From: Pseudarthrobacter sp. C4D7
Lineage (GTDB): Bacteria; Actinomycetota; Actinomycetes; Actinomycetales; Micrococcaceae
Direction: 5' to 3'
Length of the DNA: 64,000 bases
Assembly: GCF_013359725.1 (NCBI RefSeq)
Contig: NZ_JABFMW010000004.1
Span: 124,001 to 188,000, forward strand
Shown: positions 22,745 through 32,280 of the stretch, one piece after another
How the letters are laid out: each line of letters begins with the position of its first letter
Position numbering within the stretch: position 1 is the first letter of the stretch
Translations under genes and position numbers: made by a program
The notes under the pieces: model-generated
Database searches by the model: none
What the model saw: the letters and a program-made list of their open reading frames with translations, nothing else
What the model was told of the DNA's origin: nothing

Positions 22745-25432
22745 ATGGCGCTTGTTGGCCGCAAGAGAGAACTGGACCGCGTCAATTCCGTAATTCGCGG
22801 GCCCAAAGAAAGCACTTTAGCGGTCATCGGCCGCAAGGGCACCGGAAAATCGGCGCTCTTGTCCGAAATTCCCACCATGACTGACTACCGCACCGTTTTC
22901 CTGACGGCCAGCGCCGCGGAATCGGACTGGCCCCTGTCCGGGTTGACTGCCTTCCTGAACGGCATGGACGATCCTGTCCTGAACCGGATAGCGGATGAGC
23001 TCCTCCGGGACACAGCTGGCGCGCTCAGTATCCCCGCCGTGTCCAGCATGCTTCTGGACGGCCTGCACCAGCGCTCGTCATCCCGGACCATCATCGTGGT
23101 TGACGACGCGGACCAGTTGGATCCCGGCAGCCAGGCGGTTATCGGTTTCCTGGCGCGGCGCCTTGCCGGCACGGACATCGTCCTGTTCGTCAGCTTGCGG
23201 GAAGACCTCCCGGAGAGCCCCTTCAGCGGCCTTCCCGGTCTGCTGCTCGCTCCGCTGGGCTACAGCGACACCGTACGCATGCTGGAGAGCGTGCCAACGA
23301 AACGGACAACGACGGCGGCCGCCCACGCGGTGGCCGCAGCCACCGCGGGCAACCCGTTGGCCGCCGTCGAACTTTACGACCGGCTCATTGAGCGTCACGC
23401 CGAAGGCAAGTACGCCCTGCCCGTTCCGCTTCCTTCCAGTGGGAGCTTCGACGCGGAATATGCATCCCTGGTGGGCTCCCTGACGCCGGCCGCACGCAGC
23501 GTGCTGGACCTGCTGGCGCTCTCCTGCCGCAGCGACATCTCCACCATCGAAAAAATCGACCGCGATGTGTGGACCAGTGTGGATGAGCTCCTTAGCGCAG
23601 GCCTGGTGAAGCGGACCGGACCGCACCTGGGCATTGGCGACCAGCTGCTCCGCGGTTATGTTTTCACCGCCATGACACCGGCGGTCCGCACCGCCAACCA
23701 CCGTGCCCTCGCAGAAGCAGCATCCGACACGGACCCCTATGCCCGGCGCTGGCATCTGAGTTTTACGGCCCTGGAACGCCAAACGCCCTTCCAGCTGCTC
23801 CGCCACGCCGTGGACCTGATCCGGGGAGGCGAGGTTTCTTTTGCCGTTGAGTACATTGAGCGCGCCCTCACGGTCAATCCCTGGGAGGCGGAAACGGCGG
23901 CCCGGCTCACCAGCGTGGCGGAACTGCTGTTCAACCGCGGCGAGTTTGTGTATGCGCGCCGCTACCTCGAATGGGCGCAGCGGGTAACGCGCAATCCCGC
24001 CCTGATCCTGCGGCTGACCGGGTTGTCCTTCGAAATCCAGTTCACCCAGGGCGCCGCGGTCCGTTCAAGCATGGTGCTGCGCCTGGTCAAGGAGTTCGGG
24101 CAGCATGACCCCGCGTATGCCGCCAGCCTCCTGGCCATCGGCGCCCTCTATTTTGCCGAGCGCTGGGAGCCGAAAGAAGCGGCCGAGCTGCTCCACTTCG
24201 CCAGGGGATTCCAGGATTCCGCGTCCGCCCAGTGCCTGGCAATAGCCGAGCGGGCCAAGATGCTGATCGAATCCGTCAGCGGCGACACGGCAAACCTGGG
24301 GCGGAAATACGACCAGACCGGGGCTGCGCAGGCCGCCGGCCTCCTGGTGCAGGGCAGGGCCCTCACCTACGCGGAGCACTACGAGGCTGCGCGCGAAGGG
24401 CTGGCCATGCTGCGGAACTCGGCCGAGCCGGCCCACATCAACTGGCGGGAGACCGCCGCCCTCATGGCGGTCGACAACGAAATCCGCGCAGGAAATGTGC
24501 GCGCCGCCGTGAAGCTTATCGATGACCTTGAGCTGTCCGAACCCGAAATCAAATACCACCGCGGAGTGCGGTACTTCTTCCGCGTATGGCGGGCCTACGC
24601 GCTGGGCGATGCGGCACGGGCGCGGGCCTGCACCGCGGAGGCCCAACGCTATGCAGGGCCGGACAGCCACCCGGCCATCACCGCCCAACTGGCTGCCTGC
24701 CAGGGCCATTTCGCGCTTCTGCGTGGCGACCTGGCAGAGGCAGTGGCCCAGCTGTCCCGGGCCGCGGAGATCGGCATGAAGTTTGGCAGCCCCACCCTCC
24801 TGCGCTGTGAGGCTGACCTGGTGGAGGTCCTGGTACGCCTGAACCGGCATCGGGAAGCCACCCAGGCACTGCTGCGCCTGGAGAGCCGCTCGGTGGGACT
24901 GCGCTCACCCTGGCTGATGATGGTGGTGGCCCGCAGCCGCGCCATGCTGGCCGACGGTGAACGGTCGCTCCAGCTGTTCTGCCAGGCGCTGGAAGCCAGG
25001 AACGGGCACACGCTGGAGCGGGCCAGGACACTGATGTGCTACGCGGAGCGGCTGCATGCCTTTGGCCGGCACCGCGAGGCACGCGATGCGTTCCTCCGGG
25101 CGAAGGTGATGTTCGATGAGGCCGGCGCCGACGCATGGACCCAGCATGTGGACGCCCTCCTGCTGGACAACCGTGCCGAGCCCGTCCATCCGCAGGGAAA
25201 CCCTGCCATGCTGATGCTCGCAGACCATGAGCGGGTCCTGGCGAAGATGGTGGCACGGGGCATGCGGAACAAGGAGATCGCCGGGACGTTGTATGTGTCC
25301 GTGCGTACGGTCGAAGTGCGCCTCACAGCGATCTACCGCAAGCTCGGTGTTGAATCCCGGGCACAGCTGACGGCTTTGGCCACGGACAAGGGGACGCCGG
25401 CAACGGAGCCGTACGTCCTGCCAGTCCTGTAG
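22745..25432 (+). CDS. Large ATP-binding LuxR-family regulator (LAL/MalT-like)
   Basis: 895 residues. An AAA/STAND-type ATPase occupies the N-terminus (Walker A GRKGTGKS at about 29-36; Walker B IIVVDDAD at about 116-123), a long helical repeat region (TPR-like, about 330-800) follows, and a LuxR-type helix-turn-helix ends the protein (ADHERVLAKMVARG, then NKEIAGTLYVSVRTVEVRL, about 825-880). LAL regulators bind a signal and ATP, oligomerise and activate transcription. It lies 152 bases before the 14-gene EPS operon and 3.6 kb from the TTAGGTA repeats, so it is the obvious candidate activator. An ATG at 22733 is an alternative start; GGGGA before 22745 supports the later one. Confidence 0.85.
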   Translation: MALVGRKRELDRVNSVIRGPKESTLAVIGRKGTGKSALLSEIPTMTDYRTVFLTASAAESDWPLSGLTAFLNGMDDPVLNRIADELLRDTAGALSIPAVSSMLLDGLHQRSSSRTIIVVDDADQLDPGSQAVIGFLARRLAGTDIVLFVSLREDLPESPFSGLPGLLLAPLGYSDTVRMLESVPTKRTTTAAAHAVAAATAGNPLAAVELYDRLIERHAEGKYALPVPLPSSGSFDAEYASLVGSLTPAARSVLDLLALSCRSDISTIEKIDRDVWTSVDELLSAGLVKRTGPHLGIGDQLLRGYVFTAMTPAVRTANHRALAEAASDTDPYARRWHLSFTALERQTPFQLLRHAVDLIRGGEVSFAVEYIERALTVNPWEAETAARLTSVAELLFNRGEFVYARRYLEWAQRVTRNPALILRLTGLSFEIQFTQGAAVRSSMVLRLVKEFGQHDPAYAASLLAIGALYFAERWEPKEAAELLHFARGFQDSASAQCLAIAERAKMLIESVSGDTANLGRKYDQTGAAQAAGLLVQGRALTYAEHYEAAREGLAMLRNSAEPAHINWRETAALMAVDNEIRAGNVRAAVKLIDDLELSEPEIKYHRGVRYFFRVWRAYALGDAARARACTAEAQRYAGPDSHPAITAQLAACQGHFALLRGDLAEAVAQLSRAAEIGMKFGSPTLLRCEADLVEVLVRLNRHREATQALLRLESRSVGLRSPWLMMVVARSRAMLADGERSLQLFCQALEARNGHTLERARTLMCYAERLHAFGRHREARDAFLRAKVMFDEAGADAWTQHVDALLLDNRAEPVHPQGNPAMLMLADHERVLAKMVARGMRNKEIAGTLYVSVRTVEVRLTAIYRKLGVESRAQLTALATDKGTPATEPYVLPVL

Positions 25433-25584
25433 CGGATACCCCCCGGTTCTGCGGTGTCCGCAGTTTCCACATCCTTCCCCCGCGGGACCCACAAAGGCCT
25501 TCCCGATCCCGCCTAAACCCGCCTCTCCGCGGCTAGTTTTGCTTCACGGCCAGAGGACGGGCGGTGACGCCGGAAAGGGGCACC

Positions 25585-27177
25585 ATGGCTGAAATTCCAG
25601 TAGTCCGTAACCGGCGTGCTGCATTCGCCTGGCCTGTTCCGCCCGCTGCTGCACAGCAGGCGGCAACAGGGCAGCTGGCGGCAGGAGAAAGCGCAGGAAC
25701 CCGCTTTACCCTGCCGCCAGCGGCCCGCACCTCCCTGGCTGTAAAGGCCAGGACCAGGAAGGCCACGGCAGCCTGGATTTCCACGCACCTCAATCTCCTG
25801 AGGTGCACGGACGCTGCTGTGGTGATGGCGGCCGCGTACGCCGGGTTCGTTCTTTCGGAAGCGGAGTTTTCCCCTGAAGGCCCCAGGGACGGCGGAGCGG
25901 CGGTGGCCGCCGCGGCGTTGACTGCTGCGTGGCTGTGCGCGCTGGAGCTCTACCACAGCAGGGACCTGAAGGTCCTTGGCATCGGGGCCGACGAGTACAA
26001 GCGGGTGGCGTCGGCAACGCTGCACGTCTTCGGCATCATGGCCCTGGCTGCCGTGGTGTTCTCCATCCACGGCGCCAGCGCGTTCGTCACCGTGTCCCTC
26101 CCGTTGGGGCTGGTAGCCCTGACGGTGAACCGCCACGCATTCCGCCGCCGGCTCACCGCCGAAAAAGCAAAGGGACGGCACCTTTCGCGTGCCGTTGTGG
26201 TGGGCGAACCGGAGGATGTCCGCTACGTAGTGCGGCAGGTCCGGAAATCAGGAGCGGTCTACGAGATCCTGGGGGCCTGCCTTCCAGGGGCGCGGCGGGG
26301 TTCCGGCCTGCGGGTGGAAGACGAAACAGTTCCCGTTCTCTCCTCCACCGATGCCATTGCCCGGACCGTTCGCCTGGTCCAGGCGGACTCGGTGATTATC
26401 GCCGGCCCGCTCCCTGGCGGGAACAAGTTCATCCGGGAACTCGGCTGGAAGCTCGAAGAATCATCAACGGAGCTGATTCTCGCGGCGACACTGACCAATG
26501 TTGCCGGTCCGCGCGTCCACTGGCGGCCCGTTGACGGCCTCCCGCTCATGCACGTGGATATCCCGCAGTACTCCGGAGCCAAGCACGCCTTGAAACGGGT
26601 GATGGATGTCACCGCTGCCCTGGCAGCCCTCGTGATGCTCTCGCCGCTGCTCCTGCTGCTCGCCGTGATCGTCCGGCGGGACAGCCCCGGTCCCGTGTTC
26701 TTCCGCCAGGACCGGATCGGCAAGGACGGCCAGGTCTTCGGGATGTTTAAGTTCCGCTCCATGGTGGTCGACGCCGAGGCGAAGCTGGCCGCGCTGGACC
26801 AGCAGAACCAGGGCGCCGGGGTGCTTTTCAAAATGAAGGATGACCCCAGGGTCACACGCTGCGGCCGGTGGATGCGCAAGTACTCACTGGACGAACTTCC
26901 CCAGCTCTGGAATGTGGTGCTGGGCGACATGAGCATGGTGGGGCCACGGCCGCCGCTGGACCGCGAGGTCAACGGTTATGAACGCCATACCCGCCGCCGG
27001 CTCCTGATCAAGCCGGGCATCACCGGACTCTGGCAGATCAACGGCCGCTCCGACCTTGCCTGGGAGGAAGCGGTCCGGCTGGACCTCTACTACGTCGAAA
27101 ACTGGTCCCTCGCGGGCGACCTGCTGATTCTTTGGCGGACGTTCCGGGCCGTACTCCGGCCATCGGGCGCTTACTAG
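25585..27177 (+). CDS. Polyprenyl glycosylphosphotransferase (initiating sugar transferase)
   Basis: 530 residues. The N-terminal half has four hydrophobic helices and a Rossmann-like CoA-binding-type region (SRAVVVGEPEDVRYVVRQV). The C-terminal half is the bacterial sugar transferase domain: KRVMDVTAALAALVMLSPL, SPGPVFFRQDRIGKDGQ, FKFRSM, DELPQLWNVVLGDMSMVGPR and KPGITGLWQING. It transfers a sugar phosphate to undecaprenyl phosphate, starting each EPS repeat unit. It is the first gene of the + strand operon. ATG at 25585 is preceded by AAAGGGG; a GTG at 25564 is less likely. Confidence 0.92.
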   Translation: MAEIPVVRNRRAAFAWPVPPAAAQQAATGQLAAGESAGTRFTLPPAARTSLAVKARTRKATAAWISTHLNLLRCTDAAVVMAAAYAGFVLSEAEFSPEGPRDGGAAVAAAALTAAWLCALELYHSRDLKVLGIGADEYKRVASATLHVFGIMALAAVVFSIHGASAFVTVSLPLGLVALTVNRHAFRRRLTAEKAKGRHLSRAVVVGEPEDVRYVVRQVRKSGAVYEILGACLPGARRGSGLRVEDETVPVLSSTDAIARTVRLVQADSVIIAGPLPGGNKFIRELGWKLEESSTELILAATLTNVAGPRVHWRPVDGLPLMHVDIPQYSGAKHALKRVMDVTAALAALVMLSPLLLLLAVIVRRDSPGPVFFRQDRIGKDGQVFGMFKFRSMVVDAEAKLAALDQQNQGAGVLFKMKDDPRVTRCGRWMRKYSLDELPQLWNVVLGDMSMVGPRPPLDREVNGYERHTRRRLLIKPGITGLWQINGRSDLAWEEAVRLDLYYVENWSLAGDLLILWRTFRAVLRPSGAY

Positions 27178-27205
27178 TACATCCACAAAATGGGAAGAAA
27201 CTGAC

Positions 27206-28348
27206 ATGAGATCCTTCAGCAATCCATTCCACGACGCCCGTCCACAACCAGCGCCGAAACTGCGCATCGCCGTCGTGGGTGCCGGCTATTGGGGACCCAA
27301 CCTGGCGCGCAATCTCCAGGCGAGCCCGGACTGGGAACTGGTGGCCATCTGCGACCTGGACGTGGAGCGGGCGCGGAAGCTTGCCGCCACCATTGGGGAC
27401 ATCCCCTGCGTGGAGTCCCTGGATGAGCTCCTGGACACGTTCGAGGTGGACGCGGTGGCCATCGCGACGCCGGCACGCACCCACCACGGAACCGTCATGA
27501 CGGCGCTGCGTGCGGGAAAGCATGTGCTGGTGGAGAAGCCGCTGGCAGACAGCCGGAAGCACGGGCTGGAGATGGTGTCCGAAGCCCATGCGAACGGGCT
27601 GGTCCTGATGGCCGACCATACTTACTGTTACACCCCGGCTGTCCTGAAAATGCAGGAACTGGTCCAGTCCGGCTCCCTCGGCGAAATACTGTTCGTGGAT
27701 TCCACCCGGATCAACCTGGGGCTCGTGCAGCCCGACGTGGATGTCTTCTGGGACCTTGCACCGCACGATTTGTCCATCCTGGATTTTGTGCTCCCCGGGG
27801 GACTCAATCCGGCCGCCGTGTCCGCCTTCGGCGCAGACCCGCTGGGTACCGGGCGGGACTGCGTGGGGCACCTGAATTTCCGGCTTCCCAACGATGCCAC
27901 CGCCCACGTGCACGTGAACTGGCTGAGCCCCACCAAGATCCGCCAGATGGTGATCGGCGGATCCCTGCGGACACTGGTGTGGGATGACCTTAACCCGCAG
28001 CAGCGGCTCAGCGTCTATGACCGGGGGGTGAGCCTGGACCGGCAACCGAAATCGGCCGGGGAAAGGGCCTCAACCGCCGTTTCCTACCGCCTCGGTGATA
28101 CCTGGTCTCCGGCGCTGCCCGAACGCGAGGCCCTCAGCCAGGTAGTGGCTGAGCTGGCATCCTGCATCCGCAACGGCCGGGACGCCAGGACAGGCGGCGC
28201 ATCCGGGCTGCGCGTGCTGTCCGTCCTGGAAGCGGTGACCCGCAGCCTGACCCAGGACGGGCGGCCCGAGCCCGTGGCCGGATCCCCCTTCGCGGCGACG
28301 GGCGCAGCATTGGGCGGACCCGGCGCTGAATTGGAGGAAGCCCTGTGA
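27206..28348 (+). CDS. Gfo/Idh/MocA-family sugar dehydrogenase
   Basis: 380 residues. Rossmann motif VVGAGYWGPNLARNL (about 15-29), then the EKP signature VEKPLADSRKH (about 111) and an active-site region with DLAPHDLSILDFVLPGG (about 185-200). Related proteins such as WlbA/WbpB oxidise C3 of UDP-GlcNAc uronic acid with NAD before transamination. Its place just ahead of two DegT aminotransferases and an acyltransferase supports this kind of amino-sugar pathway. Overlaps the next gene (GTGA). Confidence 0.85.
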   Translation: MRSFSNPFHDARPQPAPKLRIAVVGAGYWGPNLARNLQASPDWELVAICDLDVERARKLAATIGDIPCVESLDELLDTFEVDAVAIATPARTHHGTVMTALRAGKHVLVEKPLADSRKHGLEMVSEAHANGLVLMADHTYCYTPAVLKMQELVQSGSLGEILFVDSTRINLGLVQPDVDVFWDLAPHDLSILDFVLPGGLNPAAVSAFGADPLGTGRDCVGHLNFRLPNDATAHVHVNWLSPTKIRQMVIGGSLRTLVWDDLNPQQRLSVYDRGVSLDRQPKSAGERASTAVSYRLGDTWSPALPEREALSQVVAELASCIRNGRDARTGGASGLRVLSVLEAVTRSLTQDGRPEPVAGSPFAATGAALGGPGAELEEAL

Positions 28349-29337
28349 GCCGGCTCGAGGGAGCGAGCGTCCTGGTCACCGGCGGGGCGGGCACCATCGG
28401 CTCCACGCTGGTGGACGCGCTCCTGGACGCCGGTGTGGGCAGGATCGATGTCCTGGACAACCTGGTCCGCGGCAGGCGGGACAACCTGGCCGGCGCCCTG
28501 GCATCCGGCCGGGTAGGGCTGGTGGAGGGCAGCATCCAGGACCGTGACCTGGTGCATGACCTCACGCGCGGCAAGGACCTGGTGTTCCATCAGGCAGCCA
28601 TCCGCATCACGCAGTGTGCCGAGGAGCCGCGGCTGGCCCTGGAGGTGCTGGTGGACGGAAGCTTCAATGTCCTGGAGGCGGCCGCGGAGCACAAGGTGGC
28701 CAAGGTCGTCGCCGCGTCCAGCGCCTCCGTCTATGGGATGGCTGAAGAATTCCCCACCACGGAGCGGCACCATCATGCCAACAACGACACCTTCTACGGG
28801 GCGGCCAAATCCTTCAATGAGGGCATGGCCCGGAGCTTCCGGGCCATGACAGGCCTGGACTATGTGATGCTCCGCTACTTCAACGTGTATGGGCCGCGGA
28901 TGGACGTCCACGGCCTCTACACGGAAGTCCTTGTGCGGTGGATGGAACGGATCATGGACGGGGAGCCGCCGCTGATCTTCGGCGACGGCCTCCAGACGAT
29001 GGACTTCATCCATACCGCCGACGTGGCACGCGCAAATGTGCTGGCCGCCGGCAGTGACGTCGTGGAAGGGACGTACAACGTGGCCAGCGGGACGGAAACC
29101 AGCCTGCTGGAGATGGCGCAGGCACTGCTTCGGGTCATGGGGTCCAGCCTCACCGTGGAGCACGGGCCCGCGCGACAGGTGAACGGAGTGGTGCGCCGGC
29201 TGGCTGACACCTCGGCAGCCGCACGCGATCTTGGCTTCAAGGCCGAAGTGGACCTGGAAGAGGGCTTGCGGCAGCTCGTCAGCTGGTGGCTGCCGCTCCG
29301 CGGGGAGATCGGCGCTGCCCGGAAGGTTGGTGCGTGA
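28345..29337 (+). CDS. NAD-dependent nucleotide-sugar epimerase/dehydratase (SDR)
   Basis: 330 residues of the extended short-chain dehydrogenase family: TGGAGTIGSTLVDAL (NAD loop, about 12-26), ASSASVYG (catalytic Ser region, about 124-131) and YGAAK (Tyr151, Lys155). The middle and C-terminal parts (RYFNVYGPRMD, VRRLADTSAAARDLGF) match UDP-glucose/UDP-GlcNAc 4-epimerase or uronate-type enzymes. It makes or converts a nucleotide sugar for the EPS. GTG start overlaps the Gfo/Idh stop; its own TGA overlaps the ATG of the next gene. Confidence 0.88.
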   Translation: MSRLEGASVLVTGGAGTIGSTLVDALLDAGVGRIDVLDNLVRGRRDNLAGALASGRVGLVEGSIQDRDLVHDLTRGKDLVFHQAAIRITQCAEEPRLALEVLVDGSFNVLEAAAEHKVAKVVAASSASVYGMAEEFPTTERHHHANNDTFYGAAKSFNEGMARSFRAMTGLDYVMLRYFNVYGPRMDVHGLYTEVLVRWMERIMDGEPPLIFGDGLQTMDFIHTADVARANVLAAGSDVVEGTYNVASGTETSLLEMAQALLRVMGSSLTVEHGPARQVNGVVRRLADTSAAARDLGFKAEVDLEEGLRQLVSWWLPLRGEIGAARKVGA

Positions 29338-30503
29338 TGACTGCTGAACCCGTTCTCGCCCGGATCAACGTCATGAAGCCCTGGCTTGGCGAGGAGGAAG
29401 CCCGTGCCCTGGCTGAAGTGGTGGCCTCCGGCTGGGTGGCACAGGGACCGAAGGTCAAGGAATTCGAGTCACGCTTCGCCGCGTTCCAGGGAGTCCGCCA
29501 CGCGGTTGCCACGTCGAGCTGCACAACGGCCCTGCACCTTGCCCTGGTGGTCGCTGGAATAGGCCCGGGGGACGACGTGGTTGTTCCGTCCCTGTCGTTC
29601 ATCGCCACCGCCAACGCCGTCACGTACGTGGGCGCACGCCCGGTGTTCTGCGACGTGGACCCGGCTACCGGAAACGTGACCGCGGAAACCATCCACGCCG
29701 CGCTTACCCTGGACACCCGTGCCGTGATCGTGGTGGACCAGGGCGGCGTGCCGCTGGACATCGACCCCATCCGCGAGCTGTGCGACCGCCACGAAATCAC
29801 CGTCATCGAAGATGCTGCTTGTGCCGTGGGCTCCACCTACAAGGGACGTCCGGTGGGTGCGGGCGCGGACGTCGCCGTGTGGTCCTTCCACCCGCGCAAG
29901 ATCCTGACCACCGGTGAAGGCGGCATGCTCACCACCAACCGGGCTGACTGGGCGGCAAGGGCCAGGACCCTGCGCGAGCATTCGATGAGCGTATCCGCGG
30001 CGGACCGGCACGGTTCCCTGCTCGCCCCGCCGGAGTCCTACCTGGAGGTGGGTTTCAACTACCGGATGACGGACCTGCAGGCCGCCGTCGGAATTGTCCA
30101 GCTGGGCCGGTTACCGGAAGTCCTGGCACGGCGGCGGGACATCGCCGCGCAGTATGTTGCCGGCCTGGCCAGGGTGCCGGGCCTGCGGCTGGTGTCCGAC
30201 CCACCGTACGGCACCACCAATTTCCAGTCGTTCTGGGTGGAGGTCCTCCCCAGCTTTGGCACCACCCGGGACGGCCTGATGGAGCTCCTGGCGGAAGCCG
30301 GTATCTCGGCAAGACGGGGGATCATGGCGGCGCATCGCCAGCCGGCGTACCGGTGGCACAACGCCGGCCGGGCACTGCTGCAGCAGACTGAACGGCTCAA
30401 TGACAGGACGCTGATCCTCCCCGTCTACCACGAACTGGATGACGAGGGGCTGGCCAGGATCATCAGCACCATCCGGGCTGCAGCTGCCGGGATGCGCACA
30501 TGA
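29337..30503 (+). CDS. DegT/DnrJ/EryC1 family sugar aminotransferase
   Basis: 388 residues of PLP-dependent fold type I. Substrate/PLP features: SSCTTALHLAL (about 60-70), VIEDAACAVGS with the PLP-ring Asp/Ala pair (about 156-166), and the Schiff-base lysine K188 in SFHPRKILTTGEGGM. Such enzymes put an amino group on a keto-nucleotide sugar using glutamate. Upstream sequence stays open to 29286, but the ATG at 29337 overlaps the previous stop and lines up with the family start. Two distinct DegT enzymes in one operon suggest two amination steps or two amino sugars. Confidence 0.9.
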   Translation: MTAEPVLARINVMKPWLGEEEARALAEVVASGWVAQGPKVKEFESRFAAFQGVRHAVATSSCTTALHLALVVAGIGPGDDVVVPSLSFIATANAVTYVGARPVFCDVDPATGNVTAETIHAALTLDTRAVIVVDQGGVPLDIDPIRELCDRHEITVIEDAACAVGSTYKGRPVGAGADVAVWSFHPRKILTTGEGGMLTTNRADWAARARTLREHSMSVSAADRHGSLLAPPESYLEVGFNYRMTDLQAAVGIVQLGRLPEVLARRRDIAAQYVAGLARVPGLRLVSDPPYGTTNFQSFWVEVLPSFGTTRDGLMELLAEAGISARRGIMAAHRQPAYRWHNAGRALLQQTERLNDRTLILPVYHELDDEGLARIISTIRAAAAGMRT

Positions 30504-31159
30504 GTGAGCTGATCCTGATCGCTGCCAGCGGCCTGGCCCGCGAAGTCCTGGCGATGGTCCGCAGCAGCGGCCAGTACGACGTCGTCGGACTGCTTGATGA
30601 CAACACGGAGATGGCGGGCGTCACCGTGGACGGGGCACCCGTCCTGGGAACCATCGATGACGCGGCGAAGTACACGCACGCGTTCGTCCTGGTATGCATC
30701 GGGTCCGGCCGGGTCCGTGAAGCCGTGGTGGAGCGGTTGACTGCGATGGGACTCACCGAGTCCCGATATGCCATCGCGGTGGATCCCTCCGTCCAGTACC
30801 CGGAGGGCTGCCGCGTCGGCAGGGGCAGCATCCTGCTGCGTAACGTCACAATGACCGCGTCCGTGACGCTGGGCGCCCATGTGGTCGCTATGCCCTCGGT
30901 GACCTTCACGCACGACGACGACGTGGCGGACTTCGCCACATTCGCTGCGGGAGTATCCCTGGGCGGCGGAGTCCGGGTTGGCCGGGGAGCGTATGTGGGC
31001 ATGAACGCCAGCGTGCGCGAACGGACGTCCGTGGGGGCCTACGCCACGGTGGGGATGGGCGCGGCGGTCCTCAACGACGTTCCCGATGGACAGACGTGGG
31101 TGGGTGTGCCGGCGCACGAAATCAGCGGGGCGAACTCCACGTTCAGGGGGATGTCATGA
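30500..31159 (+). CDS. NeuD/PglD-like sugar O/N-acyltransferase
   Basis: 219 residues: an N-terminal Rossmann-like lobe (LILIAASGLAREVLAMV) and a C-terminal left-handed beta-helix of hexapeptide repeats (GRGSILLRNVTMTA, GAHVVAMPSVTFTHDDD, GAYVGMNASVRERTSVG). H138 in TFTHDDD is in the position of the catalytic base of PglD. It would acetylate the amino sugar made by the neighbouring aminotransferase with acetyl-CoA. ATGA overlaps at both ends. Confidence 0.88.
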   Translation: MSELILIAASGLAREVLAMVRSSGQYDVVGLLDDNTEMAGVTVDGAPVLGTIDDAAKYTHAFVLVCIGSGRVREAVVERLTAMGLTESRYAIAVDPSVQYPEGCRVGRGSILLRNVTMTASVTLGAHVVAMPSVTFTHDDDVADFATFAAGVSLGGGVRVGRGAYVGMNASVRERTSVGAYATVGMGAAVLNDVPDGQTWVGVPAHEISGANSTFRGMS

Positions 31160-32280
31160 GTGCCGGTGTCGATCTGCAGGCCATCCCGTTGGTGGACCTC
31201 GCCGCGCAGCAGGCGGAGGTCCATGAGGGAGTCATGGCCGAACTGGCAGACGTCTTCTCTACAGCCTCCTTCATTGGCGGCCCGGCGGTTGCAGATTTTG
31301 AGGCTGCATACGCCTCTTTCGTGGGCGCCGGGCACTGCGTGGGCGTTGCCAACGGGACGGACGCCCTGGAACTTGCCCTGCGAGCCGGGGGTGTCCACCA
31401 CGGCGGGGAAGTGATCATCCCCGCGAACACCTTTATCGCGACCGCAGAGGCAGTCAGCCGGATCGGGGCAGTCCCGGTACCAGTCGACGTCGACCCCCGC
31501 TACCTGCTGATCGATCCGGACGCCGTGGCCGCCGCCGTCACGGCACGAACGCAGGCCATCGTGCCGGTCCACTTGTTCGGGCAGACGGCCTTCGTGGAGC
31601 GGCTGGTGCCCATTGCGCAGTCCAGCGGTGCCGCAATCATTGAAGATGCTGCACAGTCGCAGGGTGCAACGCGCTTTGGTGCGCATGCCGGCACGTTGGG
31701 TACAGCGGCGGGGACCAGCTTCTACCCTGGAAAGAACCTTGGCGCCGCCGGGGACGCCGGAGCGGTCCTGACCAACGATCCCGCGCTTGCAGCCCGCGTT
31801 CGGCTGCTGGGAGCGCACGGCAGCTCGGAAAAATACCGGCACGAGGCCATTGGGTTCAATTCCCGCCTGGACACGGTCCAGGCTGTGGTCCTCAAGGCGA
31901 AACTTGGCAGGCTTCACGCGTGGAACCTGCGACGGCGCGCGGCAGCGGAGCGGTACGCCGCGCTGCTGGCCGACGTCCCGGGCGTTGAGATCCCGCAGGA
32001 GGCGCCCGGAAACGTGGACGTGTGGCACCTGTACGTGGTGCGGGTTCCGCGCCGGGATGCGGTCCTCCAGGCCCTGCATGCCGCCGGAATACAGGCCGGA
32101 ATCCACTACCCCGTCCCTGTGCACATGAGTGGGGCCTACGCCGCCGGCGCTTCCGGTTCGTTCCCCGTGGCCGAAGAAGCCGCGCGGCGCATCCTGTCCC
32201 TGCCGCTGTTTCCGCACATCACTGCGGAGCAGCAGGAACGGGTGGTCGATGTGCTTGCAGGTGCAGTGGGGGCGGCATGA
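31156..32280 (+). CDS. DegT/DnrJ/EryC1 family sugar aminotransferase (second)
   Basis: 374 residues. VANGTDALELALRAGGV and IIPANTFIATAEAVSRIGAV are the family's PLP-phosphate and substrate segments, IIEDAAQSQGA follows, and the Schiff-base lysine is K193 in SFYPGKNLGAAGDAGA. It is closer in appearance to the WlbC/WbpE/FdtB group (3-amino or 4-amino sugars) than to the first DegT protein. ATG at 31156 overlaps the previous stop (ATGA). An open frame to 31096 precedes it but is not needed. Confidence 0.9.
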   Translation: MSAGVDLQAIPLVDLAAQQAEVHEGVMAELADVFSTASFIGGPAVADFEAAYASFVGAGHCVGVANGTDALELALRAGGVHHGGEVIIPANTFIATAEAVSRIGAVPVPVDVDPRYLLIDPDAVAAAVTARTQAIVPVHLFGQTAFVERLVPIAQSSGAAIIEDAAQSQGATRFGAHAGTLGTAAGTSFYPGKNLGAAGDAGAVLTNDPALAARVRLLGAHGSSEKYRHEAIGFNSRLDTVQAVVLKAKLGRLHAWNLRRRAAAERYAALLADVPGVEIPQEAPGNVDVWHLYVVRVPRRDAVLQALHAAGIQAGIHYPVPVHMSGAYAAGASGSFPVAEEAARRILSLPLFPHITAEQQERVVDVLAGAVGAA

